Source of the DNA: Microbacterium sp. 10M-3C3
GTDB taxonomy: Bacteria > Actinomycetota > Actinomycetes > Actinomycetales > Microbacteriaceae
Reading direction: 5' to 3'
Length of the DNA stretch: 64,000 nt
Assembly (NCBI RefSeq): GCF_003931875.1
Contig: NZ_CP034245.1
Location: 2,170,001 to 2,234,000 of the forward strand
Shown here: in pieces, positions 38,274 to 46,855 of the stretch
Numbering within the stretch: the first letter of the stretch is position 1
Layout of the letters: every line of letters starts with the position of its first letter
Program-made: the position numbers and the translations under genes
Notes under the pieces: model-generated
What the model was told of the DNA's origin: nothing
Databases searched by the model: none
Seen by the model: only the letters and a program-made list of their open reading frames with translations

Positions 38274-39373
38274 GTGCGGGAGAGCCATTCGACGTAGAAG
38301 AAGCCGACGCCCGAGACGGCGAGCATGCCCGCGATGATCCACATGCGCACGACGATCGTCACTTCCGACCACCCGCGCATCTCGAGGTGGTGGTGCAGCG
38401 GACTCATGAGGAACAGGCGCTTGCCGCGCGTCATCTTGAAGTACGTGCGCTGCAGGATGACCGAGCCCGGGGCGATCACGTACACGCCGGCGATGAGGAT
38501 CAGCAGCAGCTCGGTGCGGGTGAGGATCGCCATCGCGGCGATGACGCCGCCGATCGCCATCGAGCCCACGTCGCCCATGAAGATGTTGGCCTTGGGCGCG
38601 TTCCACCACAGGAACCCGACGAGCGCGCCGACGAAGGCGGCCGAGACGATCGCGAGGTCGAACGGGTCGCGTGTGCCGTAGCACGCCGGCTGCACCGCCT
38701 GCGCGACGCTCGTGCACAGCTGCTTCACCTGCCAGAACGAGATGAGGCTGTACGCGCCGATCACGAAGATGCCCGAGCCCGCGGCCAGTCCGTCCAGCCC
38801 GTCGGTGAGGTTGACGGCGTTCGACGTCGCCACGCCGATGAGGGAGATCCACGCGAGGTACAGCAGCCACCCGAGGATCGGTCCGAGCAGGAAGAAGCTC
38901 AGGAGCGGGATGTCGCGGAGGACCGAGATGGAATCGGATGCAGGGGTCTGGCCCGCGCGGTTGGCGAAGTTCAGCCCCACGATGCCGAAGGGCACCGTGA
39001 CGATGATCTGCCCGACGATCTTCCGCCAGCCGGTGAGCCCCAGGCTGCGCTGGCTGCGCACCTTCATGAAGTCGTCGATGAAGCCGACGACGCCGAAGCC
39101 GACCATCATCCACAGCACGAGGAGGCCGGAGATCGTGGGCGGGTTGTTGCCTGCGAACGACCCGACGAGGTAGCCGACGATGGTGCCCACGATGAAGATC
39201 GTGCCGCCCATGGTGGGCGTGCCGCGCTTGGCGCCGTGCGAGGGGTTGCGGATGTCCTCGGGGGTGCGGATCACCTGCCCCCAGCCCCACCGGCGGAACA
39301 GCCGCAGGAAGACGGGGGTGAGGAACAGCGTGAAGGCCAGCGAGATCGCCGCTGCGGTCAGGAGGGATCTCAC
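38270..39373 (-). CDS. mraY: Phospho-N-acetylmuramoyl-pentapeptide transferase
   Basis: MraY makes lipid I by moving the MurNAc-pentapeptide to undecaprenyl phosphate. The 367-residue membrane protein has about ten helices and signature loops: GTPTMGGTIFI, GFIDDFMKVRSQRSLGLT (the Asp pair), NAVNLTDGLDGLA and MSPLHHHLEMRGWSE. GTG 39373 was chosen because it overlaps the murF stop (GTGA) and begins the first helix (LLTAAAISLAFTLFLTPVF). Longer frames run into murF. Confidence 0.96.
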   Translation of the reverse strand: MRSLLTAAAISLAFTLFLTPVFLRLFRRWGWGQVIRTPEDIRNPSHGAKRGTPTMGGTIFIVGTIVGYLVGSFAGNNPPTISGLLVLWMMVGFGVVGFIDDFMKVRSQRSLGLTGWRKIVGQIIVTVPFGIVGLNFANRAGQTPASDSISVLRDIPLLSFFLLGPILGWLLYLAWISLIGVATSNAVNLTDGLDGLAAGSGIFVIGAYSLISFWQVKQLCTSVAQAVQPACYGTRDPFDLAIVSAAFVGALVGFLWWNAPKANIFMGDVGSMAIGGVIAAMAILTRTELLLILIAGVYVIAPGSVILQRTYFKMTRGKRLFLMSPLHHHLEMRGWSEVTIVVRMWIIAGMLAVSGVGFFYVEWLSRT

Positions 39374-40779
39374 GAGAAGAATTCTCCCAGACGGTCGCCG
39401 AGGAACCGCAGCCCCGCGGAGTTGGACGACTTGACGAGCACGCGGTCGCCCTCGCGCAGCTCCCGCACGAGGTAGTCGTACGCGGCGTCGGCGTCGGGGA
39501 AGAACACCGCTTCGCCGTCCCACGAGCCCTGCGCGATCGCCTCGAGGTACATGCGGCGCGCCTCGGCGCCGATGACGACGATCCGCTGGATGTTCAGGCG
39601 CACCGCCAGGAGCCCGATGCGGTCGTGCTCGTCGTCGGCGTACTCGCCGAGCTCGCTCATCGCGCCCAGGACGGCGACGGTCCGCTCCCCCGGGCCCACG
39701 ATCTGCGCGAGCGTGCGCAGCGCCGCCGCCATCGAGTCGGGGCTGGCGTTGTAGGCGTCGTTGAGGATGCGCACCCGATCGGAGCCGAGCGGCTGCATCC
39801 GCCAGCGCTCGGCGATCTCGACCGTCTCCAGCCGCGCGACGGCGTCGGCGGGGTCGACGCCGAGCGCCGTGGCCGCCGCGAGGGCGGCGAGGGCGTTCAT
39901 GACGTGGTGCTCGCCGATCACCTGCAGCCGGAGGGTGAGTGCGCGCCCGTCGACGACGATCTCGGCGCGGGTGCCGTGCACCGACACCTCGACGTCGGTC
40001 GCGCGCACGTCGGCGTCGCCGCGACCGAACCAGCGGACGGCGACGTCGCGCTCGGCGGCGAGGGGCGCCATCGCCGCGACCCGCGGGTCGTCGGCGTTGA
40101 GGACGGCGAGGCCCCCCGGCCGCACCGCCTGGACGAGCTCGGACTTCGCGCGGAACGTGCCCTCGATGCCGCCGAATCCGCCGGCATGGGCCATCCCCAC
40201 CATCAGCACGACGCCGATGTCGGGGGTGACGAGCCCCGCGAGCCGGGCGATGGCACCGGGCGCGCTCGCACCGAACTCGCTCACGAGGAAGCGGGTCGTC
40301 TCCGTGACCCGCAGCATCGTCAGGGGCGCACCCACGTCGTTGTTGAACGACGCGCGCGGCGCGACGGTCTCGCCCTCGCCCTCGAGGATGCGCGCGAGGA
40401 GGTTCTTCGTCGTGGTCTTGCCGTTGGAGCCGGTGATCCCCACGACCTGCAGCGCGCCGCCCGCGCGGACCCGCGCGACGGCATCCCGTGCGAGGTCGGC
40501 CAGCGACTGGACGGCGTCGCCGACGACGATCTGCGTGACAGCGGATGAGACGGGCCGCTCGACGATCGCGAGCACGGCACCGCGTTGCACCGCGGCGTCG
40601 ACGAACTCGTGACCGTCGGTCACCTCGCCGGGCTTGGCGACGAAGACGCCCCCCGGCTCGATGAGGCGCGAGTCGGTGTCGACGGCACCGGAGACGACGG
40701 TCTCGGCGGTGTCGCCGGCGGCGAGACGGAGCTCTCCGCGGACGGCGTCGGCGATCTGGGCGAGGGTGAGGGAGATCAT
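39370..40779 (-). CDS. murF: UDP-N-acetylmuramoyl-tripeptide--D-Ala-D-Ala ligase
   Basis: MurF adds the D-Ala-D-Ala dipeptide. The 469-residue protein contains an N-terminal UDP-binding region (GAVDTDSRLIEPGGVFVA), ATP loop VGITGSNGKTTTKNLLARIL, NNDVGAPLTMLRV and ILNDAYNASPDSMAAALRTL. Only 19 bases separate it from ftsI upstream, so the murE gene that sits here in most dcw clusters is missing. Co-transcription with ftsI and mraY is very likely. Confidence 0.96.
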   Translation of the reverse strand: MISLTLAQIADAVRGELRLAAGDTAETVVSGAVDTDSRLIEPGGVFVAKPGEVTDGHEFVDAAVQRGAVLAIVERPVSSAVTQIVVGDAVQSLADLARDAVARVRAGGALQVVGITGSNGKTTTKNLLARILEGEGETVAPRASFNNDVGAPLTMLRVTETTRFLVSEFGASAPGAIARLAGLVTPDIGVVLMVGMAHAGGFGGIEGTFRAKSELVQAVRPGGLAVLNADDPRVAAMAPLAAERDVAVRWFGRGDADVRATDVEVSVHGTRAEIVVDGRALTLRLQVIGEHHVMNALAALAAATALGVDPADAVARLETVEIAERWRMQPLGSDRVRILNDAYNASPDSMAAALRTLAQIVGPGERTVAVLGAMSELGEYADDEHDRIGLLAVRLNIQRIVVIGAEARRMYLEAIAQGSWDGEAVFFPDADAAYDYLVRELREGDRVLVKSSNSAGLRFLGDRLGEFFS

Positions 40780-40798
40780 GTCTGGTGCGGGCCGTGCG

Positions 40799-42580
40799 TC
40801 AGCCGAACTTGGGCAGTTCGGGTGTCGTGGAGTCCGAGGGCATGACGCGGTAGGTCTTGAGGACCTGCGTCATCGCCTTCTGGAACGCCGGCGCGTTGGC
40901 CGCAGACGACTTTACCGTGGACGGCTCGTCGAGCGTCACCGCGACGACGTACTGCGGGTTCTCGGCGGGCGCGAACCCGATCATCGTCGTGAAGTACGCG
41001 CCGTTCTTGTAGCCGCCGTCGCCGTCGGGCTTCTCACCCGTTCCCGTCTTGATCGCGAGCCGGTAGCCGGGGATCGCGACCTGCTTGGCGAGCGTGCCCT
41101 GCGTCGCGACGTTCTCGAGCATCAGCGACACATCGCTCGCGGTGTCCGCGCTGATCACGCGCTGCCCCGTGGCATCCGGGACGTCGGTGACGGTGCCGTC
41201 GGACGCGGTGCAGCCCTCCACGAGCGAGAGCGGCATGCGCACACCGCCGTTCGCGATCGTCTGGTACGCGTTGACCAGCTCCGGAACGGTCGTCGTCAGG
41301 CCCTGGCCGAAGTTGGTGTTGTAGTACGTCTGGTTGTCCCAGTTCGAGGGGTCGCGCAGATCGCCGGCGGACTTCTCGCCGAAGTCGATGGCGCTCCCCG
41401 AGCCGATGCCGAACGCCCTCAGGTAGTCGTACCGGGTCTGCGCGGGCACCGTGTCGCCGAACTTCGAGATGCCGACGTTCGAGGAGTCGATGAGCACGCC
41501 CGTGAGCGTGTAGTTGTTCACGGGGTGCACGAACGGGTCGCGCACCGTCGCACCGTTGGGCATCGTCTCTTTCGACGCGGCCGACACCGTCGATCCGGGC
41601 GTCGCGCCGCCGGCGTCGATCGCGATCGACGCCGTGAGCGCCTTGAACGTCGAGCCGGGTTCGAACGAGTTGGTGAAGATGCGGCTGCCGCGGTCCTCGG
41701 GCGCCGAGCCGTTGACGTTGTTCGGGTCGACCGTCGGCCACTCCGCCATCGCGCGCACCTTGCCGGTGCCGACTTCGACGACCGTGATCGTGCCGGACTT
41801 CGCGCCGACGTTCTGCGCCTGCTCGGCGATGAGCTGCTGCAGGTACCACTGCAGGTCGCGGTTGACCGTCAGCTGCAGCGTGCCGCCGTCGACCGCGGGC
41901 TTCTCGACCGCGGTGCCGGGGATCGTCACGCCGTCCTTGCCCCGCTGGAACGTGAGCGAGCCGTCGGTGGGCGTCAGGCAGTCGTTGTCGATCTCCTCGA
42001 GCCCCGCGAGCGGGCCGTCGGTGCCCATGAAGCCGACGAGGTTCCCGGCGACGGCGCCGTCGGGGTACGTGCGCGCGGGGTGAGGCTCGAAGTAGAGGAA
42101 CGGGATGCCGAGGCCGCGCAGTCGTTGGTACTGCTCGGTCGACAGGCCGCGCGTGAGGAGCGCGTACTGCGAGTCGGGGTTCTCGGCCTTCGCGTCGGTC
42201 ACGATCTTCTGCACCTCGTCCGGCGTCTGCCCCGTGATGCCCGCGATCTCCGCGGCGAGCTCGGGCCACGTGACCGTGACCTTGTCGCCCGACGCGTCCT
42301 TCCGGGTGATGGCGTCGACGCGCGACGGGTCGAGCTGCGCGTCGTAGCGCAGGATGCTGCCGGCCAGCGTCGCGCCGTTCTCGTCGACGATCGACCCGCG
42401 CGTGCCGTACAGCGGGCGCGTGGCCTCGAGCCCCAGAGCGAGCGAGTCGGCGACGTGCTCGCGCGCATTGACGACCTGGATGTCCACGAGGCGGACGACG
42501 AAGCCGCTGAGCACCGCGAGGACCACGGCGAGGGCGACGACCGTCCGGCGGCGGGGGCTTCTCGTGCTGCGCGTCGTCAT
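40799..42580 (-). CDS. ftsI: Division transpeptidase FtsI (class B PBP)
   Basis: The septal peptidoglycan transpeptidase, 593 residues: a short basic tail, one membrane helix at about residues 13-33, a pedestal domain with the RGSIVDENG motif, and a C-terminal transpeptidase domain. Active-site motifs are all present: SxxK at S310 (EPGSTFK), SSN at 366-368 and KTGTG at 511-515. It partners FtsW. It follows the FtsL-like gene by four bases. Confidence 0.95.
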   Translation of the reverse strand: MTTRSTRSPRRRTVVALAVVLAVLSGFVVRLVDIQVVNAREHVADSLALGLEATRPLYGTRGSIVDENGATLAGSILRYDAQLDPSRVDAITRKDASGDKVTVTWPELAAEIAGITGQTPDEVQKIVTDAKAENPDSQYALLTRGLSTEQYQRLRGLGIPFLYFEPHPARTYPDGAVAGNLVGFMGTDGPLAGLEEIDNDCLTPTDGSLTFQRGKDGVTIPGTAVEKPAVDGGTLQLTVNRDLQWYLQQLIAEQAQNVGAKSGTITVVEVGTGKVRAMAEWPTVDPNNVNGSAPEDRGSRIFTNSFEPGSTFKALTASIAIDAGGATPGSTVSAASKETMPNGATVRDPFVHPVNNYTLTGVLIDSSNVGISKFGDTVPAQTRYDYLRAFGIGSGSAIDFGEKSAGDLRDPSNWDNQTYYNTNFGQGLTTTVPELVNAYQTIANGGVRMPLSLVEGCTASDGTVTDVPDATGQRVISADTASDVSLMLENVATQGTLAKQVAIPGYRLAIKTGTGEKPDGDGGYKNGAYFTTMIGFAPAENPQYVVAVTLDEPSTVKSSAANAPAFQKAMTQVLKTYRVMPSDSTTPELPKFG

Positions 42581-42584
42581 GGGC

Positions 42585-43172
42585 TTATCGTGTCGCGGGG
42601 GTGGGCAGGCCGTCCGTGACCGGCGGGGGTGTCGTGGATCCGGTGCCGTCGGCGGGCACGTCGGGCGGCGGCGCCGCCGGCACGCCCTGGATCGTCGCGT
42701 CGGGCGCGGTCACGAGCGGCGTCTCGGCCACGAGGGCGTTCGGCACGGCGCCGCGGTTGATCGCGTCGACCGCGGACGTGCCGGCGGCGGCCTGGCTCGC
42801 GCCGATCACCGCCCCGTCGCTCAGACGCAGGTACGACGGCGACTCGTTGATCACCATGCCGAGCGCTGCGGCGTTGGCGGCGAGATACTGCGGCGAGCTG
42901 AGGCCCGCGACGTCGTCGTACAGCACCTGCTTCTGCAGCGTCAGGTCGCGCTGCTGCTGCTGGAGCGCGGCGACCTCGAACGCGCCCTGGGTCGTGAGGA
43001 TCGACAGGCCCATCTGCGCGAGCGCGATGGTCACGGCGCCCGCGACGGCGATGACGCCGTACGCGAGGCGCGGCCGCCGGCGCACGGCGGGCGCGTCGAC
43101 GGCGTGCAGGCGGCGGGCGGGCGCGGGGGCTGCCGGCCGACGCTGTGGCAGGGCGCGGGCGAGATCGGTCAT
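42585..43172 (-). CDS. FtsL-like small divisome membrane protein
   Basis: The 195-residue protein has a cytoplasmic tail, one membrane helix ([21 protein letters not shown]) and then a short coiled coil ([29 protein letters not shown]), followed by a Pro/Thr-rich extracellular tail of about 70 residues. This topology and its place between rsmH and ftsI match FtsL, though sequence conservation in FtsL is low. The ATG overlaps the rsmH stop by four bases. Named by position and topology, not by a signature. Confidence 0.8.
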   Translation of the reverse strand: MTDLARALPQRRPAAPAPARRLHAVDAPAVRRRPRLAYGVIAVAGAVTIALAQMGLSILTTQGAFEVAALQQQQRDLTLQKQVLYDDVAGLSSPQYLAANAAALGMVINESPSYLRLSDGAVIGASQAAAGTSAVDAINRGAVPNALVAETPLVTAPDATIQGVPAAPPPDVPADGTGSTTPPPVTDGLPTPATR

Positions 43173-44122
43173 GCGTCCTCCCGGATACGTTCGGCCGCGC
43201 GCAGGCGCACGGGGGTGGCACGCGGATTGCGCGCGCGCTCGTCGTCGTCGGCCAGCTCCGCACCTTTGGTGAGGAGCCGGAAGCGGGGGGTGTGCGCGGG
43301 GAGCTCGACGGGCAGACCCGCGGGGGCGGTCGAGGCCGCCGCATCCGCGAGCACCCGTTTGACGAAGCGGTCTTCGAGCGACTGGTAGGACATCACCACG
43401 ATGCGCCCGCCCACGCGCAGGGCGGCGAGGGCGGCGGGGAGCGCCCGTTCGAGGGCGGCGAGCTCGCCGTTGACCTCGATGCGCAGGGCCTGGAAGACGC
43501 GCTTGGCGGGATGCCCGGCGTTCATGAGTGCGGCCGGCGTGGCGTCGGAGAGGATGCGGACGAGGTCGGAGGAGCGCTCGATGGGGGCGGTCTGGCGTGC
43601 GGCCACGATCGCGCGTGCGTAGCGGCCGGCGAGCTTCTCCTCGCCGTAGCGCTCGAAGATCCGGCGCAGGTCGCCCTCGCCGTAGGTCGCGAGGACGTCA
43701 GCGGCGGTGGTGCCGGCCGACTGGTCCATGCGCATGTCCAGCGGCGCGTCCTGCGCGTAGGCGAACCCGCGGTCGGCGACGTCGAGCTGCAGCGACGAGA
43801 CGCCGAGGTCGAACAGGATGCCGTCGACGCGGTCGACGCCGGCGCGGTCGAACGCCGGGCCGATCCCGTCGTAGACGGTGTGGAGGAAAGTGGTGCGCTC
43901 GGCGAAGGGGGCGAGCCGCTCCCCCGCGATGCGCAGCGCGTCGGTGTCGCGGTCGAGGCCCACCAGCCGCAGCTCGGGGAACCTCTCGAGGAACGCCTCG
44001 CTGTGGCCGCCCATGCCGAGGGTGGCGTCCACGAGCACCGCGCCGGGCCGCTCGAGGGCGGGACCGAGCAGCGCGAGGCAGCGCTCGAGGAGGACGGGGA
44101 TGTGGATGTCGCGGGAGGTCAT
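43169..44122 (-). CDS. rsmH: 16S rRNA (cytosine1402-N4)-methyltransferase
   Basis: RsmH methylates C1402 of 16S rRNA with SAM. The 317-residue protein begins [14 protein letters not shown], then [21 protein letters not shown] (SAM-binding), [15 protein letters not shown], and the C-terminal [21 protein letters not shown], all family hallmarks. It is the second gene of the dcw operon, 99 bases after mraZ; that gap holds a TGATCCCC/GGGGATCA pair but no obvious promoter. Confidence 0.96.
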   Translation of the reverse strand: MTSRDIHIPVLLERCLALLGPALERPGAVLVDATLGMGGHSEAFLERFPELRLVGLDRDTDALRIAGERLAPFAERTTFLHTVYDGIGPAFDRAGVDRVDGILFDLGVSSLQLDVADRGFAYAQDAPLDMRMDQSAGTTAADVLATYGEGDLRRIFERYGEEKLAGRYARAIVAARQTAPIERSSDLVRILSDATPAALMNAGHPAKRVFQALRIEVNGELAALERALPAALAALRVGGRIVVMSYQSLEDRFVKRVLADAAASTAPAGLPVELPAHTPRFRLLTKGAELADDDERARNPRATPVRLRAAERIREDA

Positions 44123-44221
44123 GATGTGCGGGTCCGGGATCCGGGGCTCTGATCCCCATCCGCGTCGACCTGGCGCCGGGGAAGTGCGTCAGGGCGAGCG
44201 GCTGGGAATCACAGCCGGGGA

Positions 44222-44653
44222 TCAGAACAGACCGGGGATCACCTCCTGCTCCATCTCCGAGTAGGTGTCTTCGTTGCTCTCGGCGTAGGCGTTCCACGCG
44301 TCGGCGTTCCAGATCTCCGCGTGCGCGCCCACGCCGGTCACGACCAGCTCGCGCTCGAGACCCGCGTACGAGCGCAGCGCGGGCGGGATCGTGATGCGGT
44401 TCTGGCTGTCGGGCTTCTCGGCGCTCGCTCCGGAGAGGAACATGCGCAGGAAGTCGCGGGCCTGCTTGTTGCTCAGCGGCGCTTCGCGGATGCGCTCGTG
44501 CACGCGCTCGAACTCCGCCTCGCTGAACACATAGAGGCAGCGCTCCTGGCCGCGGGTCACCACGACGCCCGCGCCCAGGTCGTCGCGGAACTTCGCCGGC
44601 AGGATGACGCGGCCCTTGTCGTCGAGCTTGGGGGTGTGCGTGCCGAGCAGCAT
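44222..44653 (-). CDS. mraZ: Transcriptional regulator MraZ
   Basis: The 143-residue protein has two SpoVT/AbrB-like halves: [26 protein letters not shown] and the second beginning [23 protein letters not shown]. MraZ binds direct repeats at its own promoter and controls the dcw operon. ATG 44653 is chosen because the conserved N-terminus starts there. Three AGTGGAG repeats are found 35-60 bases upstream. Confidence 0.96.
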   Translation of the reverse strand: MLLGTHTPKLDDKGRVILPAKFRDDLGAGVVVTRGQERCLYVFSEAEFERVHERIREAPLSNKQARDFLRMFLSGASAEKPDSQNRITIPPALRSYAGLERELVVTGVGAHAEIWNADAWNAYAESNEDTYSEMEQEVIPGLF

Positions 44654-44687
44654 GCGCGCCCCCCTTCGTCCCGGCCTTGCGAAGTGG

Positions 44688-44714
44688 CTCCACTTTACTC
44701 CACTCTCCTCCACT
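44688..44714 (-). promoter_or_regulatory. MraZ operator: three AGTGGAG repeats at 10-bp spacing
   Basis: On the minus strand AGTGGAG occurs at 44714-44708, 44704-44698 and 44694-44688, exactly 10 bp apart, upstream of mraZ. MraZ is known to bind short tandem repeats with 10-bp spacing before its own gene in several bacteria, so this is very likely the autoregulatory site of the dcw operon. Confidence 0.8.
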
Positions 44715-44773
44715 TCACCATCGAAATGCGGTTCTTCCGCGCCATTCGCGCCTCTGCTGACGTCCGCGGGCAC

Positions 44774-44805
44774 AAAAAAAGCACCGACTCCGAAGAGTCG
44801 GTGCT
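44774..44805 (-). terminator. Rho-independent terminator of the DUF3040 gene
   Basis: An 11-bp perfect stem (44780-44790 with 44795-44805) and a 4-base loop are followed, on the minus strand, by seven T residues (44780-44774). It lies 25 bases after the DUF3040 stop and isolates it from mraZ. The clearest T-tract terminator in the window. Confidence 0.93.
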
Positions 44806-44829
44806 GTGGGGCCGGAGGCGCCGGGCGGG

Positions 44830-45207
44830 TCAGCGCCCTTCGTTGCGGCGGTCCCATCGATCGTTGATGCGGTCCATGAACGACGATCCCGAGCGGGGCG
44901 CGGCGGATGCCGGCCGCGCGGACGCCGGTGCGGACGGCGCGGAACCGCGCAGCGGGGTGACCGCGAGCACGACACCGCCGAGCATCACGAGGAAGCCCGC
45001 GACGCCCAGGATGATGCCGAGCGCATTCACGCCCACGACCACGCCGAAGACGAGAGCGCCGAGACCGGCGAGCACGAGGAGGGTCCCGATGACGATGTTG
45101 CGGTAGCTCAGAGCACGCCCGGGCGCGGTGACGACATCGGCCTCATTGCGCATGAGATGGCGTTCCATCTCATCCAGCAGGCGCTGCTCCTGTTCGGAGA
45201 GTGGCAT
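44830..45207 (-). CDS. DUF3040 membrane protein
   Basis: The 125-residue protein matches the actinobacterial DUF3040 family (Rv2169c-like). [19 protein letters not shown] is the characteristic start, followed by two membrane helices ([22 protein letters not shown] and [20 protein letters not shown]) and a Ser/Ala/Pro tail ending [12 protein letters not shown]. Function unknown. It lies upstream of mraZ as in mycobacteria and is separated by a strong terminator. Confidence 0.88.
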   Translation of the reverse strand: MPLSEQEQRLLDEMERHLMRNEADVVTAPGRALSYRNIVIGTLLVLAGLGALVFGVVVGVNALGIILGVAGFLVMLGGVVLAVTPLRGSAPSAPASARPASAAPRSGSSFMDRINDRWDRRNEGR

Positions 45208-45262
45208 GGAACCCCCTGGGGAATGCTTCGTAGGCGACGATTCTACGCGCGCCGTCTCTCAC

Positions 45263-45268
45263 TAGGCT
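45263..45268 (+). promoter_or_regulatory. Predicted leaderless -10 (TAGGCT)
   Basis: TAGGCT ends six bases before GTG 45275 of the polyprenyl synthase gene. Confidence 0.5.
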
Positions 45269-45274
45269 AGGCCC

Positions 45275-46366
45275 GTGTCGCCCCTCCCGGACCCCATCGA
45301 GGCTGTTTCCCAGCGAGTGGACAACTTCATCTCCCAGCGCCGGCAGGACGCCGCCGCGTGGGGCGCCGAGGCCGAGCTTTTCGTCGGCGCCGCCGCCGAC
45401 GCCGTGCAGGGCGGCAAGCGCCTGCGCGCGCGCTTCTTCCTCACCGGGTGGCGTGCGGTCACGGGGGCCGACCGCACGGCGCCGCCTCCCGCCGACGCGG
45501 TGGCGGTGGCCGGGGCGCTGGAGATCTTCCACGCCGCCGCGCTCGTGCACGACGACCTCATCGACAACTCCGACACGCGCCGCGGGCGCCCCGCGACGCA
45601 CCGCGCCCTCGAGGCCGCCCACGGCTTCCGGCACTGGCGCGGCGACGCGGCCGCGTTCGGCCGCTCCGGCGCCGTGCTCGCGGGCGATCTGCTGGTGGCG
45701 TGGAGCGACGACCTCCTCGAGGAGGGGCTGCGCGAGAGCGTGCCCGATGCGGCGGCCCAGACCCGCGCCGTCTACGCCGAGATGCGCCGCGACGTGACGC
45801 TCGGGCAGTTCCTCGACGTCGCCGAGGAGTCGGCGTACGTCACCCAGCCCGACCTCGACCACGCCGAGCGCGCGCTGCGCGTGGCCTCCTTGAAGTCGGC
45901 GCGCTACAGCATCCAGCAGCCGCTGCTGATCGGCGCGGCCCTCGCGGGCGCGGACGCGGACCAGTGCGCGGCCCTCTCCGACTTCGGACACCCCGTGGGC
46001 ATGGCCTTCCAGCTGCGCGACGACGTCCTCGGCGTCTTCGGCGACGCCGCGGTCACCGGCAAGCCCTCCGGCGACGACCTGCGCGAGGGCAAGCGCACCG
46101 TTCTCATCGCCTACACGCGCGAGCGCCTCGGCGCCGGGCCGCGGCGCATCTTCGACGAGATGATCGGCGACCCGACGCTCGACGCCGATCAGATCGCGTC
46201 GCTGCAGCGGACGATCGTCGACACCGGGGCGCTCGCGCGCACGGAGGAGCTCATCGCCGACTACGCCCGGGCGGCCGATCGCGCGCTGTCGGGCGCGCGG
46301 CTGGACAACGCGGCCGTCGGCGAGCTGCGCGACCTCGCGCGTCAGGCGACGACGCGCGTCGCCTGA
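45275..46366 (+). CDS. Polyprenyl diphosphate synthase (trans-isoprenyl type)
   Basis: A 363-residue isoprenyl diphosphate synthase that condenses IPP with allylic diphosphates. The first aspartate motif HDDLID lies at residues 92-97, GKRLRARFF precedes it, and the second is FQLRDDVLG (D249, D250), a DDxxG form where many relatives have DDxxD. The product chain length cannot be predicted reliably. It is the counterpart of idsA2 in the mycobacterial Rv2173-Rv2178 region. GTG 45275 has a TAGGCT hexamer six bases upstream. Its last codons lie inside a 20-bp inverted repeat. Confidence 0.9.
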   Translation: MSPLPDPIEAVSQRVDNFISQRRQDAAAWGAEAELFVGAAADAVQGGKRLRARFFLTGWRAVTGADRTAPPPADAVAVAGALEIFHAAALVHDDLIDNSDTRRGRPATHRALEAAHGFRHWRGDAAAFGRSGAVLAGDLLVAWSDDLLEEGLRESVPDAAAQTRAVYAEMRRDVTLGQFLDVAEESAYVTQPDLDHAERALRVASLKSARYSIQQPLLIGAALAGADADQCAALSDFGHPVGMAFQLRDDVLGVFGDAAVTGKPSGDDLREGKRTVLIAYTRERLGAGPRRIFDEMIGDPTLDADQIASLQRTIVDTGALARTEELIADYARAADRALSGARLDNAAVGELRDLARQATTRVA

Positions 46367-46377
46367 CGCGCGAGGTC
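46331..46377. terminator. Perfect 20-bp inverted repeat at the stop of the polyprenyl synthase gene
   Basis: Arms 46331-46350 and 46358-46377 are perfect complements with a 7-base loop. The left arm is coding sequence (residues DLARQA) and the right arm contains the stop codon at 46364-46366. The leftward Rv2175c-like gene ends at 46387, so this probably terminates both converging transcripts. Confidence 0.8.
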
Positions 46378-46386
46378 GAGGTGCGC

Positions 46387-46728
46387 TCAGGCGAGGGTCT
46401 GGGCGACGCGGCGGACCTCGCTCTTGCGTCCCGCACGCAGCGCCTCGAGCGGCGGGACGCCGATCGTCTCCTCGGGGGTGAGGAGCCAGTCGATCGCCTC
46501 GTCGTCGGAGAACCCGGCGTCACCGAGCACGATCAGCGTGCCGCGCAGCGACGCGAGCGGTCGCCCGTCGACGATGAACGCCGACGGCACCTTCAACGGT
46601 CCCTCCCGGCGCGAGCCGATCAGGTGCTTGTCGTCCAGGAGCCGCCGGACGCGCCCGAGCGGTTCGCCGAGCACCTCCACGAGCTCGGGAAGGGTCAGCC
46701 AGGACGTCTCGAATGCCGTGCCGCTCAC
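46387..46728 (-). CDS. Rv2175c-family DNA-binding protein
   Basis: The 113-residue protein resembles mycobacterial Rv2175c: an N-terminal winged-helix region (FETSWLTLPELVEVLGEPLGRVRRLL) and the conserved C-terminal part (IVDGRPLASLRGTLIVLGDAGFSDDEAIDWLLTPEE). Rv2175c is a DNA-binding substrate of the kinase PknL. Here it also lies near a Ser/Thr kinase gene, at 47.9 kb. A threonine near its N-terminus could be the phosphorylation site, but this is inference. GTG start. Confidence 0.85.
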   Translation of the reverse strand: MSGTAFETSWLTLPELVEVLGEPLGRVRRLLDDKHLIGSRREGPLKVPSAFIVDGRPLASLRGTLIVLGDAGFSDDEAIDWLLTPEETIGVPPLEALRAGRKSEVRRVAQTLA

Positions 46729-46744
46729 GCTGCCATGATCTCAT

Positions 46745-46759
46745 CCCCACAGCGTGGGG
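46745..46759. repeat. Short hairpin upstream of the Rv2175c-like gene
   Basis: CCCCAC (46745-46750) and GTGGGG (46754-46759) with a 3-base loop, 17-31 bases before the GTG at 46728. Could be an operator half-pair or leader structure. Confidence 0.3.
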
Positions 46760-46798
46760 GGACCGTGCCTTTCACATCCGTCACACCTGCCTCATCTG

Positions 46799-46827
46799 TT
46801 GACACCCGATGCCATCCGTGCCACGGT
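46799..46827 (+). promoter_or_regulatory. Promoter of the LysM gene (TTGACA, 17 bp, CACGGT)
   Basis: A consensus -35 TTGACA at 46799-46804 is followed after 17 bases by CACGGT at 46822-46827. The -10 is weak, but the -35 and spacing are ideal. The leader carries AAAGGAAG before ATG 46856. Confidence 0.55.
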
Positions 46828-46855
46828 GACGGCACGAGAAAGGAAGCATCCCCCC

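Noticed and set aside
44150..44224. TGATCCCC/GGGGATCA pair in the mraZ-rsmH gap
   Set aside because: The 8-bp arms are 59 bases apart and one overlaps the mraZ end; too weak to call an operator.
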